The notes under the pieces are model-generated. The model was given only the letters and a program-made list of their open reading frames with translations, made no database searches and was not told the origin of the DNA. The position numbers and the translations under genes were made by a program. Source: Symbiobacteriaceae bacterium (GTDB lineage Bacteria > Bacillota_E > Symbiobacteriia > Symbiobacteriales > Symbiobacteriaceae). From it: DNA of 15,778 bases. The stretch lies in NCBI GenBank assembly GCA_027356675.1, contig DAHVXO010000320.1:1-15778 (forward strand). The letters run 5' to 3'. Positions 1-6,601 of this stretch are shown here, piece after piece (positions within the stretch are counted from its first letter, which is position 1; every line of letters begins with the position of its first letter).

Positions 1-17
1 TGGACAAGACCAAGTAG
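1..17 (+). CDS. 3' tail of an upstream gene (partial)
   Basis: Only the last codons are visible: in frame 3 they read DKTK followed by TAG at 15-17. A hairpin typical of a terminator follows directly, which is why I read this as a gene end. Function cannot be judged from four residues. Confidence 0.3.
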
Positions 18-21
18 AGCA

Positions 22-50
22 GAGGCCTGGCGGAAATCGCCGGGCCTTCC
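22..50 (+). terminator. Probable intrinsic terminator of the upstream gene
   Basis: Arms at 23-32 and 38-47 pair over ten positions (one G-U) around the loop GAAAT. The tract after the stem is short (TT then C), so termination may be weak. It sits five bases after the TAG at 15-17. Confidence 0.4.
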
Positions 51-138
51 CCATGAGCCCCGGCCAACAGGGGTAGGCGGGATCGACGGCGAAGTGGCGT
101 CAGTGCGACATACACCGCAGCAGTGGAGGGACTCCATC

Positions 139-609
139 TTGGATCAAGCCTTCGGAAATATGGCGGGCAAGCTCTGCCTCATCACAGGCGCTTCGTCGGG
201 AATCGGCAAAGAGGCAGGAGTGGGCCTCGCCCGCCTGGGCGCCACGTCGATGGCCTCGAGCAGACGTTTGCGTTGAACCACCTGGGCTACTTCCTGCTCA
301 CCCACCTGTTGCTGGACCGCTTGAAGGCGAGCGCACCCGCCCGCATCGTCAACGTGGCCTCGCAGGCGCAGAGGGGCGGCACACTCAACTTCAGCGACCT
401 GCAGGGCGAGAACGGCTACAGTGCCTTCCGTGCTTATGCCCAATCCAAGCTCGCCAACATCGTCTTCACCTACGAACTCGCCCGCCGTCTCGCTGGCAGC
501 GGTGTAACGGTAAATGCCGTTCACCCGGGTGCCGTGGCCACGAACTTCGGCGCCAGCGCCCTGGGCGGCTTCAACTGGGGGGTCAAGTTGGCCAAGCCCT
601 TCATGACTA
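139..609 (+). pseudogene. Decayed short-chain dehydrogenase/reductase (SDR)
   Basis: Remains of an NAD(P)-dependent short-chain dehydrogenase of the retinol-dehydrogenase-like type. A TTG at 139 with GGAGGG at 125-130 opens a frame containing the Rossmann motif TGASSGIG and GLARLGAT. At about 241-250 the reading jumps to another frame, which continues with DGLEQTFALNHLGYFLLTHL, then NVASQ, the catalytic-type YAQSKLAN (Y-x-x-x-K) and NAVHPGAV. In intact family members roughly 70 residues, including the NNAG motif, lie between these two parts. An internal deletion plus frameshift therefore explains the break. Homology ends near KPFMT at about 605, just where the opposite-strand phosphoesterase ends, so the C-terminus is missing too. 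It cannot make a working enzyme. Confidence 0.75.
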
Positions 610-1644
610 GGTCCGGGGGATCGTCACCGCCAGGTCATCCAGCCAGCGTCCCGCTTCGTGATCACGGGCCCGCAGGACCGCGCGGTCTGACCAGACCTCG
701 AGGACCCGGCTCTGGCTCGCCGACCGGTCGATGCGCCCTGGTGGGGCCGCACCGGCAGCCGTGACATACTGGTAGCAGGTCGAACCGAGCGCCGCGAACA
801 GCGTGCGCCGTTGCCAGTCCACCTGACCCGCCAACTCCAGCCGATAGTGCGTATGACCTGAGAGCCAGAGGCGAATCTGCGGGTTCCGCCGCCAGATTGC
901 CCGCAGCTCAGCAGCCTGTCCGCTTCCCGCGAAGCCGTCGTCGGCCCAAGTGCCGGCGACGGTTTCCTGTAACGGCTGATGCAGCGAGACGATCGTGAAG
1001 CGGTCCCGGTGTTCGGTAAGGACCCGCTCGAACCAGCGCAACTGCTCCGGGGTGATCCAGGCCCAATCGGGGTTGCGTGGCGCACTCTTGTACTGTTCGT
1101 CCGCGAGCATTACGAAGTGAAGGCCCCCGTGGACGTGATTGCAGTACGTCTCCGGCAGGCCAAACGCCTCCCGGAAGCGGCGGCGGCACTCCAAGTCCGA
1201 GGCGGCGGCAGCGTAGAACTCGTGGTTGCCGGCGCTCACGAGGAGACGGTCGCCGATGCCGCCTCGGCGCACCAGATCGCCAAAGGCTGCATACTCACCG
1301 GGAAGACCGTGGTCCGTGACGTCGCCGTCCACAATCCACAGGTCGGGCTGAAACTGCTGTAAATCCACCAGCGCCTGTCCGATCTTCGCGTTGATTGTGC
1401 GGGCGAAGTACCCGTCAGCAGGCTGGGTGTGCGTATCGGAAAGAAGGGCGATCACGAGAGGGCGCTCTGGGTTGGCGTCGGTTCTGGCGCCAGGTTCCGG
1501 CAATGGCAGCGGGTCCGCCGCTCCGACCTGTGCCGCCTGCGCCTCTCCAGGCAACCCCGGACCCCCCGCCCTCCGCCCCCACCCCAGGACAACCCCCGCC
1601 ACCACCGTTGTGCCAAGGGCCAGGAACTGTCGGCGCGTCGCCAC
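607..1644 (-). CDS. Tat-exported calcineurin-like metallophosphoesterase
   Basis: Predicted metal-dependent phosphoesterase of 345 residues, likely exported. The GTG at 1644 is preferred because AGAGAGGG lies just upstream and because it places a twin-arginine signal at the very N-terminus: RRQFLAL at residues 4-10, then a hydrophobic stretch to about 21 and a proline/alanine-rich linker. The binuclear metal-site motifs follow in order: D70-T-H72, G107-D108, G139-N140-H141-E142, then SLHQP and GHTH near the C-terminus. A longer frame reaches 1809, but it would bury the Tat signal and has no better ribosome site. The substrate cannot be told from the sequence; the family includes phosphodiesterases, nucleotidases and acid phosphatases. 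A 7-bp hairpin (CCGACCC/GGGTCGG) lies in the leader near 1673-1691. The gene lies downstream of the ArfA-like gene and may receive read-through. Confidence 0.85.
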   Translation of the reverse strand: MATRRQFLALGTTVVAGVVLGWGRRAGGPGLPGEAQAAQVGAADPLPLPEPGARTDANPERPLVIALLSDTHTQPADGYFARTINAKIGQALVDLQQFQPDLWIVDGDVTDHGLPGEYAAFGDLVRRGGIGDRLLVSAGNHEFYAAAASDLECRRRFREAFGLPETYCNHVHGGLHFVMLADEQYKSAPRNPDWAWITPEQLRWFERVLTEHRDRFTIVSLHQPLQETVAGTWADDGFAGSGQAAELRAIWRRNPQIRLWLSGHTHYRLELAGQVDWQRRTLFAALGSTCYQYVTAAGAAPPGRIDRSASQSRVLEVWSDRAVLRARDHEAGRWLDDLAVTIPRT

Positions 1645-1742
1645 GGCTCCATCCCTCTCTCTGCTGCCGCCGACCCCTGGCGGGTCGGTTGTAAGGAAAT
1701 GGTAACACCTCCCTGCGATCCGCTCAGCACCCGACCCGCATA

Positions 1743-1964
1743 TCACCTCAGGGCTGACCAGAAGAAACGGCTCCGATCTGCAGACCTGTTGCCCAACAGT
1801 CCCCCCCAAAAAAACAGACCGCCGGCATGTGGCTCCGATCCCTTCTGGGGATGCTTGCCCTGCCGGCGGTATGCGCCCTTGCCCTTCTTCGGCTTCTCAA
1901 CCATGTGCCACTTGCTCCGCATATGCCCCAGCCCGGGCGGTCCGGCGGCCCGTTTCTTCTTCAC
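1743..1964 (-). CDS. ArfA/BrfA-like ribosome-rescue factor, terminator inside ORF
   Basis: Small basic protein, 73 codons from a GTG at 1964, with GGAGG nine bases upstream. Residues 22-38 read VEKPKKGKGAYRRQGKH. From memory, E. coli ArfA has VEKNKKGKGSYMRKGKH at the equivalent place, the stretch that enters the empty mRNA channel of stalled ribosomes and, with a release factor, frees them. An intrinsic terminator lies inside the reading frame: arms at 1870-1861 and 1827-1818, then seven T (1814-1808) over codons 50-52. Most transcripts would then end without a stop codon and encode about 50-52 residues. This matches the known arfA/brfA logic, where the truncated product is made and tmRNA removes it while trans-translation works. 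Read-through gives the full 73 residues with a less conserved tail. The family call rests on one short motif plus this architecture, so ArfA versus BrfA versus an independent analogue is open. Confidence 0.72.
   Translation of the reverse strand: MKKKRAAGPPGLGHMRSKWHMVEKPKKGKGAYRRQGKHPQKGSEPHAGGLFFWGGLLGNRSADRSRFFWSALR
1808..1870 (-). terminator. Intrinsic terminator within the ArfA-like ORF
   Basis: On the minus strand ACCGCCGGCA (1870-1861) pairs perfectly with TGCCGGCGGT (1827-1818). The 33-nt interval can form its own inner stem, ATCCC with GGGAT. The 3' arm is followed by CTG and seven T (1814-1808). The hairpin encodes residues around YRRQ to HAGG of the small protein, so termination removes the stop codon. 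Confidence 0.75.
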
Positions 1965-1985
1965 CTGACATCGCCTCCACCGACC

Positions 1986-1994
1986 ATTATAGCA
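1986..1994 (-). promoter_or_regulatory. Extended -10 promoter for the ArfA-like gene
   Basis: Minus-strand TGCTATAAT is a full consensus extended -10. It overlaps the TAA stop of the yaiI/yqxD gene at 1989-1987. No good -35 is visible 17 bases upstream, which is tolerable for an extended -10. The expected start near 1980 leaves a very short leader carrying GGAGG. Confidence 0.5.
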
Positions 1995-2427
1995 CGGGAT
2001 GCAACAGCTTGCGCAGCGCGCCCACGAACGCCTCGTCATCCGCCACCGACCGCCGCTTCGGCCCGGGCAGGCGTACCCCGCCCCGGCGCAACCGCGCGTG
2101 CAAGGCCCGCTGCGCCAGCCGCCCATCCATCTCATCGTCTGTGAAGATGTGCCCCCAGGGACTCACAGCCCGTGCCCCCTTCGCCAGCGCCAGGGCAGCC
2201 AGCCCCCAGTCCTGGGTCACCACCACATCGCCCCGGACGGTGCGGTTAATCAGGGCCATATCAGCGGCCTGCGGCTCCGGCCCGACCATGACGTGCTCCG
2301 ACCCCTCTGCCGCCGCGATGTCGTGCCGGAACGAGGAGACCGTCACCACGCTCACACCCGCCTGCGCACTGAGGCGCCGGATCTCCGCCAACACGGGGCA
2401 GGCGTCGGCATCCACCAGCACTCGCAT
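1987..2427 (-). CDS. YaiI/YqxD family (UPF0178, DUF188) protein
   Basis: A 146-residue protein of the conserved UPF0178 family. Its hallmark N-terminus MRVLVDADACPV is present, followed by VVTVSSFRHD, the acidic stretch GPEPQAADMALIN and VVTQDWGLAALAL. The family is thought to have a PIN/NYN-like fold with a cluster of aspartates, suggesting a metal-dependent nuclease, but no activity is established to my knowledge. I chose the ATG at 2427 because family members begin here and AAGGGAG lies about eight bases upstream; the frame stays open to 2544 but that extension resembles nothing known. The C-terminal part is arginine-rich (LRRGGVRLPGPKRRS). The next gene on the strand is the ArfA-like gene, whose promoter overlaps this stop codon. 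Confidence 0.85.
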   Translation of the reverse strand: MRVLVDADACPVLAEIRRLSAQAGVSVVTVSSFRHDIAAAEGSEHVMVGPEPQAADMALINRTVRGDVVVTQDWGLAALALAKGARAVSPWGHIFTDDEMDGRLAQRALHARLRRGGVRLPGPKRRSVADDEAFVGALRKLLHPVL

Positions 2428-2593
2428 GGGCGCCACTCCCTTCGACCGTTTCGGCAGTCTGCCCACAGGGGACTTTACCCCCATGGAATAGACCAGAACT
2501 GCCCTCAAGACCGTGCTGGCATAGCACCACGGGTGCTTTACCATCGCTGGGGGCCGCCACAGGGGGCCCCCGTTCGCACCCCCCGGTATCCCC

Positions 2594-2622
2594 GTGACGT
2601 GCCGGAGCGTCTGTGATACACT
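2594..2622 (+). promoter_or_regulatory. Candidate sigma-A-type promoter for uppP
   Basis: GTGACG (2594-2599) and TACACT (2617-2622) are separated by 17 bases, each matching four of six consensus positions. It lies about 40 bases before the uppP start in a region without genes. Confidence 0.35.
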
Positions 2623-2660
2623 GATAGACGTTTTGAACTCGTGGACCGGAGGAGATCACC

Positions 2661-3446
2661 GTGACGTTTCTGCACGCCATCGTGCTTGGGATTGTTCAGG
2701 GAGTGGGCGAGTTCCTGCCCATCTCCAGTTCGGCCCACCTGGTCCTCGTGCCCTGGATCTTCGGTTGGCCGGAGTCCGGGCTCAACTTCGATGTGGCCCT
2801 CCACATGGGGACCCTCGTGGCCGTTACTCTGTACTTCTGGCGTGACCTGCTCGGGTTGGCGAAGGCCGGCCTCACCGAAGGGACCCGCACTCCCACGGGC
2901 CGCATCGCCTGGGGCATCGTACTGGGCACCATCCCCGGCGCCGTCTTCGGCTTCTTGCTCAACGACAGGGCTGAAGCGGTCCGCAATCCGATCTCCATTG
3001 CGATTCTTCTGGCCATCATGGGCTTCGTGCTCTACCTCGCCGATGACCGGGGCGCCAAGACCAAATCCATTGCGGACGTCACCGTCATGGATGTGTTCTG
3101 GATGGGCGTCGGCCAGGCACTGGCCATCATCCCGGGGGTCTCCCGGGCCGGTGCGACCATCACCGCGGGTCTGATCCGCAAGCTCGACCGGGCGGCGGCA
3201 GCCAAGATCTCGTTCCTGCTCGGTTGGCCGATCATTCTGGGCGCCGGTCTGTTGGCGTTGCGACACATGCATGCCAGCGACCTGACCCCGGCCTTCTGGA
3301 CCGGAGTGGCCGTCAGCGCAATCGCCGGCTACACCGTCATCTCGTTCTTGATGGATTACCTGCGCAAGGGCACGTACGTGGTCTTTGCCTGGTACCGGGC
3401 CGCCGTGGCGGCGATCACGCTCTTCCTCGTCTTCCTGCGGGGTTAG
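2661..3446 (+). CDS. uppP: Undecaprenyl-diphosphatase UppP (BacA type)
   Basis: Integral membrane enzyme that dephosphorylates undecaprenyl diphosphate, regenerating the lipid carrier for peptidoglycan and other envelope polymers; overproduction is known to give bacitracin resistance. The 261 residues match the usual 260-280. Both signatures are visible: [14 protein letters not shown] at residues 13-26, with the catalytic-type glutamate E17, and [10 protein letters not shown] from residue 158, with arginine R162. Several hydrophobic segments fit the polytopic topology, for example 83-100, 111-126 and the C-terminal stretch. Translation starts at a GTG with a strong GGAGGAG site about seven bases upstream. 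It stands alone on the plus strand and converges with the GNAT gene 45 bases beyond its stop; no clear terminator lies between them. Confidence 0.96.
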   Translation: MTFLHAIVLGIVQGVGEFLPISSSAHLVLVPWIFGWPESGLNFDVALHMGTLVAVTLYFWRDLLGLAKAGLTEGTRTPTGRIAWGIVLGTIPGAVFGFLLNDRAEAVRNPISIAILLAIMGFVLYLADDRGAKTKSIADVTVMDVFWMGVGQALAIIPGVSRAGATITAGLIRKLDRAAAAKISFLLGWPIILGAGLLALRHMHASDLTPAFWTGVAVSAIAGYTVISFLMDYLRKGTYVVFAWYRAAVAAITLFLVFLRG

Positions 3447-3491
3447 GTGGCTACGGCCGCAGCAGTGCGGTCACCGTCACGCACCGGTACC

Positions 3492-4124
3492 CTAGGAGGC
3501 CCCGACCCGGTTGCGAATCATGACAGCCCAGTCCCCCTGGCTGTCGGTCATCATGCCGACCTGGCGAAAGCCGAGGTCGGTATAGATTTTGACCGCAGGC
3601 ACGTTCGACGGCCGGACCTCCAGCCGTGACCGCTCCACGCCGGCGGCATCGAAGCGCGCCATCGCCAGGGTGCAGAGATGGCGCGCGATCCCCCGCCCCT
3701 GAGCCGCCGGGTGAACCGCGACCGACAAAATGCGGGCATCCGCCTTCTCCTGGTCGGCCACGGCGTGCCGGAAGAAGCTCAGTTTGTTCGCCAGCACTAA
3801 CCCGATGGGCCGAAACCCCAGCCCATACTGCCCGCAGAGCCAGCCCCAGGCCCAACGGAACACATCCCCGCGCGCCAACGCTACCTTCCAGACCCGACTG
3901 AGGTGGATCGGTGCAAAGATGTACCCCGCCACCCGGCCATCCACGACCGCTACCCAGAAGCCTTCTGGCTCGCTGGCAAGGCAGACCGCAAACAGCGAGG
4001 CCGTCAGGGCCGGTAGCGGCTGCCGCCCGTGTCCGTAGATGTGTGCGATGGACTCCGGGAAGGCCGCGTGAAAGATCGACGCCACCCCGAGGAGGTCGCC
4101 TGACTGCGCCGCCCTGATCTCCAT
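3492..4124 (-). CDS. GNAT family N-acetyltransferase
   Basis: Predicted acetyl-CoA-dependent N-acyltransferase of 210 residues. The N-terminus (MEIRAAQSGDLLGVASIF) has the usual GNAT beta1-alpha1 pattern. Motif A is clear, ILSVAVHPAAQGRGIARHL, with the QGRGIA pyrophosphate-binding loop. It is followed by the typical RLEVRPSNVPAVKIYTDLGF, where Asn and Tyr line the CoA site. The arrangement resembles RimI-type or small-molecule acetyltransferases; the acceptor cannot be named. The ATG at 4124 is the natural start, with AGAGGCGGTGG just upstream. It follows the PIG-L deacetylase gene after 23 bases on the same strand, so the two are probably cotranscribed. That pairing of an N-deacetylase with an N-acetyltransferase hints at amino-sugar or related envelope chemistry, which is inference only. 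Confidence 0.88.
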   Translation of the reverse strand: MEIRAAQSGDLLGVASIFHAAFPESIAHIYGHGRQPLPALTASLFAVCLASEPEGFWVAVVDGRVAGYIFAPIHLSRVWKVALARGDVFRWAWGWLCGQYGLGFRPIGLVLANKLSFFRHAVADQEKADARILSVAVHPAAQGRGIARHLCTLAMARFDAAGVERSRLEVRPSNVPAVKIYTDLGFRQVGMMTDSQGDWAVMIRNRVGAS

Positions 4125-4147
4125 GACCCACCGCCTCTACCCTGTGA

Positions 4148-5518
4148 CTAATTCAAGTTCACCAGCCGCCAGCTGGTCTGGTCTACCTGCACCCCGCTGA
4201 AGCGGGTCTCGAACCCAACCATCAGCGCATCGGGATACCCCAGCGTCTTCAGCGGAATAGCAAACTCGGCCGCGTTCGTAGCCGGGTAAGCCCGGACCGG
4301 CGGCGCCCCGGGCGGCAGCACCGCATCCGGCTTCCCCGGGGGATGCCACACGGCCCGCAACAGGGGCCCCCAACCGGTCTCCTTGTGATACCCATGCACC
4401 ATGACCACGTAGGAGTTGCGTGCGGTCGCCCTGCCGCGCAGGTGCAGGCGCAGGTACACCATCTCTTCGTCCCGGGCGGCATCCACGCTAACCACATCGG
4501 CCGTGGGATCCAGGTCTTGGGAGAAGGTGTCGCCTGCCGGGTCCGTCGCGACTTGGACCCACGTCGGGACCCTCGTCTGCGACTTCGGCACGATCACGCG
4601 CGGCACTGTGCCGTAGAGTTCGTTGGTGCGGACAAAGCTCATCATATAGCGGCGCATGATGCCCACCTGCGTCTCGTACGCCCGGATGGCTTGTTCCTTA
4701 TGGAGGATCTCCAGCCCAGACAGCGGCTGCTCCTCCCACGTGGTCATGCCGCCGACCAGCGGCGCTGGCGGGACCAGGGGCTTGCCCGGCAGCATCCCCT
4801 TGGGCGCCGGCCAGTCCCCCCGATGGACGATGTAGAGCAACTCCGCCGGCGGATTCCATCCGGGTTCGGTCCGGCGCAGGTCCTCCAGGGCGGCCTCCGT
4901 GAAGTTGTGGACACCCCAGTGATCCACATGCGCATCGTTGGGGTGCGGATAGACGATGGTGGTCGGCCGTACCCTGCGAATCACGTCCTTGAGGTCTGCC
5001 AGCAGGTTGACACCGGTGTACGGTCGCCCCGGGCTGCTGTACGGTGAGACGCTCGCCCCCGTGTAGGTCGATATGAACGGGGTATCCCAGTAATCGAGCC
5101 ACATGGCGGCCGTGCCCTGGTCGGGATAACCCAGGAAGGTGACATCCGCGCGTGGGACGCCCAGGGCGTCCATGGCCTTGAGCGTCTCCTGCTGGCGGGC
5201 CTTGCCGAAGTTGATCATGTCCTGGTGGGAGAGCGTTAACCGGCCAAACCAGCGCTCGGCAGCCACCCGAAAGGCATCGCCGTTGGTGACCAGGACGACC
5301 TGGACCCGTCCGCCCTTGGCGAGGGTCTCCTGAATCAAACCGGCCGCCGCCAGTGATTCATCATCCTCATGGGGTGCGATCACCAGCGTGGCGCTGCCAC
5401 TCGCCAGCTGGGGTTCCTGCCGCAACTGGACCTTTGGTGGTTGCGGAAAGAAGTATCCCCAGCTCGAGAGCACGGCGAGGATCATGAGCACCAAAAAAGT
5501 CCAACGACGCAGCAGCAC
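4148..5518 (-). CDS. Membrane-anchored PIG-L family deacetylase
   Basis: Predicted zinc-dependent N-deacetylase of the PIG-L/LmbE family, 456 residues. A GTG at 5518 is chosen because GGAGGG sits eight bases upstream and the protein then opens with LRRW and a hydrophobic segment (about 7-24), a signal anchor; the frame continues to 5572 but without such a site. The zinc motifs are present: APHEDDE with H50, D52 and D53, and HPNDAHVDHWGVH with H192, H197, H200 and H204. PIG-L domains normally span about 200-250 residues. The extra C-terminal region, from about 330, begins ATDPAGDTFSQDLDPTADV and is rich in predicted beta strands, resembling a DOMON/CBM9-like sandwich that could bind sugar or heme. 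Substrates in this family include GlcNAc-containing lipids and thiols. It is first in a two-gene unit with a GNAT acetyltransferase. Confidence 0.88.
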   Translation of the reverse strand: MLLRRWTFLVLMILAVLSSWGYFFPQPPKVQLRQEPQLASGSATLVIAPHEDDESLAAAGLIQETLAKGGRVQVVLVTNGDAFRVAAERWFGRLTLSHQDMINFGKARQQETLKAMDALGVPRADVTFLGYPDQGTAAMWLDYWDTPFISTYTGASVSPYSSPGRPYTGVNLLADLKDVIRRVRPTTIVYPHPNDAHVDHWGVHNFTEAALEDLRRTEPGWNPPAELLYIVHRGDWPAPKGMLPGKPLVPPAPLVGGMTTWEEQPLSGLEILHKEQAIRAYETQVGIMRRYMMSFVRTNELYGTVPRVIVPKSQTRVPTWVQVATDPAGDTFSQDLDPTADVVSVDAARDEEMVYLRLHLRGRATARNSYVVMVHGYHKETGWGPLLRAVWHPPGKPDAVLPPGAPPVRAYPATNAAEFAIPLKTLGYPDALMVGFETRFSGVQVDQTSWRLVNLN

Positions 5519-5656
5519 GTTCGCTTCCCTCCAATGAACCGGCGACTCGGCACTCCGTGCGCAGGCGTTCATTCATCCACAGTATGCACCCATTGGGAGG
5601 CGTTAAGGCGGGTTTCTCGGCGACGCGGGCGACTACCTGCCGGTTGGCGAATGCGG

Positions 5657-5662
5657 TATAAT
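5657..5662 (+). promoter_or_regulatory. Candidate -10 element for the glutaredoxin gene
   Basis: A perfect TATAAT lies 78 bases before the ATG. I see no convincing -35 at 16-18 bases upstream, so the call rests on the -10 alone. The leader would be about 70 bases. Confidence 0.35.
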
Positions 5663-5740
5663 CGTATGCATAAACCGTTTCCCTCTGCAGGATGTTGCCG
5701 ACTCAAGTGTAGGACCAGCCACTGGAGGGATTCGATTCGC

Positions 5741-5989
5741 ATGGCACCACCGCGTGTTACGATTTATACCACGCCTACCTGAGTTCCTTGTCGGCTGGCG
5801 AAGGAGTTCTTCGCCGCCCAAGGCATCGAGTTCGATGCCAAGGACGTCATCAGCAATCCCGCGTACCTGCAGGAGATGCTTGAAGCCACGAACGGCATGC
5901 GGGGTGTACCCGTGATACTCATTAACGGTCACGTGACGCGTGGGTTTCACAAAGAGCGGGTCATGACCTTGCTAGGGCAGGGCGCCTGA
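5741..5989 (+). CDS. Selenocysteine-containing glutaredoxin (in-frame UGA)
   Basis: Read through one TGA, the frame gives an 82-residue glutaredoxin, a full-length size for the family. It opens MAPPRVTIYTTPT, then TGA (5780-5782, codon 14), then VPCRLAKEFF. The TGA stands exactly where the first cysteine of the C-x-x-C redox site belongs, giving U-V-P-C. After it the frame keeps family features: FDAKDVISNPAYLQEM, the cis-proline motif GVPVI, and INGHVTRGF. A hairpin fitting the bacterial SECIS model lies 15-33 bases after the TGA (separate entry). No frameshift is needed and conservation continues to TGA at 5987, so a selenoprotein is far likelier than a dead gene. ATG 5741 has GGAGGGA ten bases upstream. 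The role would be dithiol/selenol reduction of disulfides in the cytoplasm. Decoding needs selABCD and selC elsewhere in the genome. Confidence 0.85.
5797..5815 (+). promoter_or_regulatory. Candidate bacterial SECIS element
   Basis: GGCGAA (5797-5802) pairs perfectly with TTCGCC (5810-5815) around the 7-nt loop GGAGTTC. The apical loop starts 20 bases after the UGA and has G at its first two positions, both as required by the bacterial SECIS model (spacing about 16-37, early loop G). Below a C-C mismatch, two more G-C pairs can extend the stem. A competing 9-bp stem starting at the UGA (5781-5789 with 5801-5809) is also possible. Confidence 0.7.
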
Positions 5990-6004
5990 CCGCCCCGACA
6001 CGAA

Positions 6005-6040
6005 ACGACAAGGCCGCAGGCATGCCTGCGGCCTTGTCGT
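6005..6040. terminator. Bidirectional terminator-like perfect palindrome
   Basis: All 36 bases form a perfect inverted repeat; as RNA the stem begins ACGACAAGGCCGCAGG on either strand. It lies exactly between two convergent genes, the glutaredoxin (+, ends 5989) and the unknown protein (-, ends 6050). T-runs after the stem are short on both sides, so termination would rely on the very stable stem. Confidence 0.6.
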
Positions 6041-6049
6041 GCACAGAAG

Positions 6050-6415
6050 CTATGCCTCCGACGGTTCTTCTTCGTCGTCTGTCTCCGCAATTTCGGACGC
6101 CGTTGGCTTGGTGTACAGCAGTCCCGACCCTTCGGCCCAGCTGCGCCATGCCTCGATGGTACCGAAGCGTCTGAAGCCATAAGACTTTTGGTAGTACGTC
6201 TGATCGAACATGTTTTCGACGTACGGCAGCGTCAGCCCCGTAATCTGTACCAGCTCATCGCCCGTCATGGGCAGCCCTTTTTCCAGCAGGTGAGTGTTCA
6301 ACGCCCGCCACACCATCAGCGCAGGCGTATGCGTAGTGCTTGTGCCCAGGGCGTACGAAGTCGCGAACAGGACCTGTCGTGTGGGCTCCTGCCGAGCAGT
6401 CCCGGCTTTGGACAT
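6050..6415 (-). CDS. Protein of unknown function, 121 aa
   Basis: I do not recognise this family. It is a soluble-looking protein of 121 residues starting at ATG 6415 with GGAGGG nine bases upstream. The N-terminal 15 residues are charged and probably flexible (MSKAGTARQEPTRQ). The middle is a helical region with TPALMVWRALNTHLLEKGLPMTGDELVQIT, a pattern that could be a helix-turn-helix or a small regulatory fold. An aromatic-rich segment (MFDQTYYQKSYGFRRFG) follows, and the end is strongly acidic (ETDDEEEPSEA). There is no signal peptide or membrane segment. It stands alone, converging with the glutaredoxin gene and divergent from the phosphomutase gene 186 bases away. Its codon use is similar to its neighbours, so I take it as a real gene. 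Confidence 0.7.
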   Translation of the reverse strand: MSKAGTARQEPTRQVLFATSYALGTSTTHTPALMVWRALNTHLLEKGLPMTGDELVQITGLTLPYVENMFDQTYYQKSYGFRRFGTIEAWRSWAEGSGLLYTKPTASEIAETDDEEEPSEA

Positions 6416-6601
6416 AAAGGAAATCCCTCCGTCTTATCACTAAGGGTCAGTCTTTCCCTGGGGGATTCGCTCTATGTTTAAGCTTTTCCTGTCGGACGGA
6501 TGGTTCAACCTTTTCATCTAGCAGGAGACCGAGTATTGGAACGGAAAAAGTTTAATAGACTAGCGGACGGCAGAACACGGATGTAAAGAGGTGGATGACC
6601 G

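Noticed and set aside
1829..2491. 220-codon plus-strand frame opposite the YaiI/YqxD and ArfA-like genes
   Set aside because: Serine- and arginine-rich shadow; the minus strand carries the recognisable family motifs.
5780..5782. Glutaredoxin TGA as a plain nonsense mutation
   Set aside because: It falls exactly on the redox Cys, the frame stays conserved after it, and a SECIS-like hairpin follows at the right distance.
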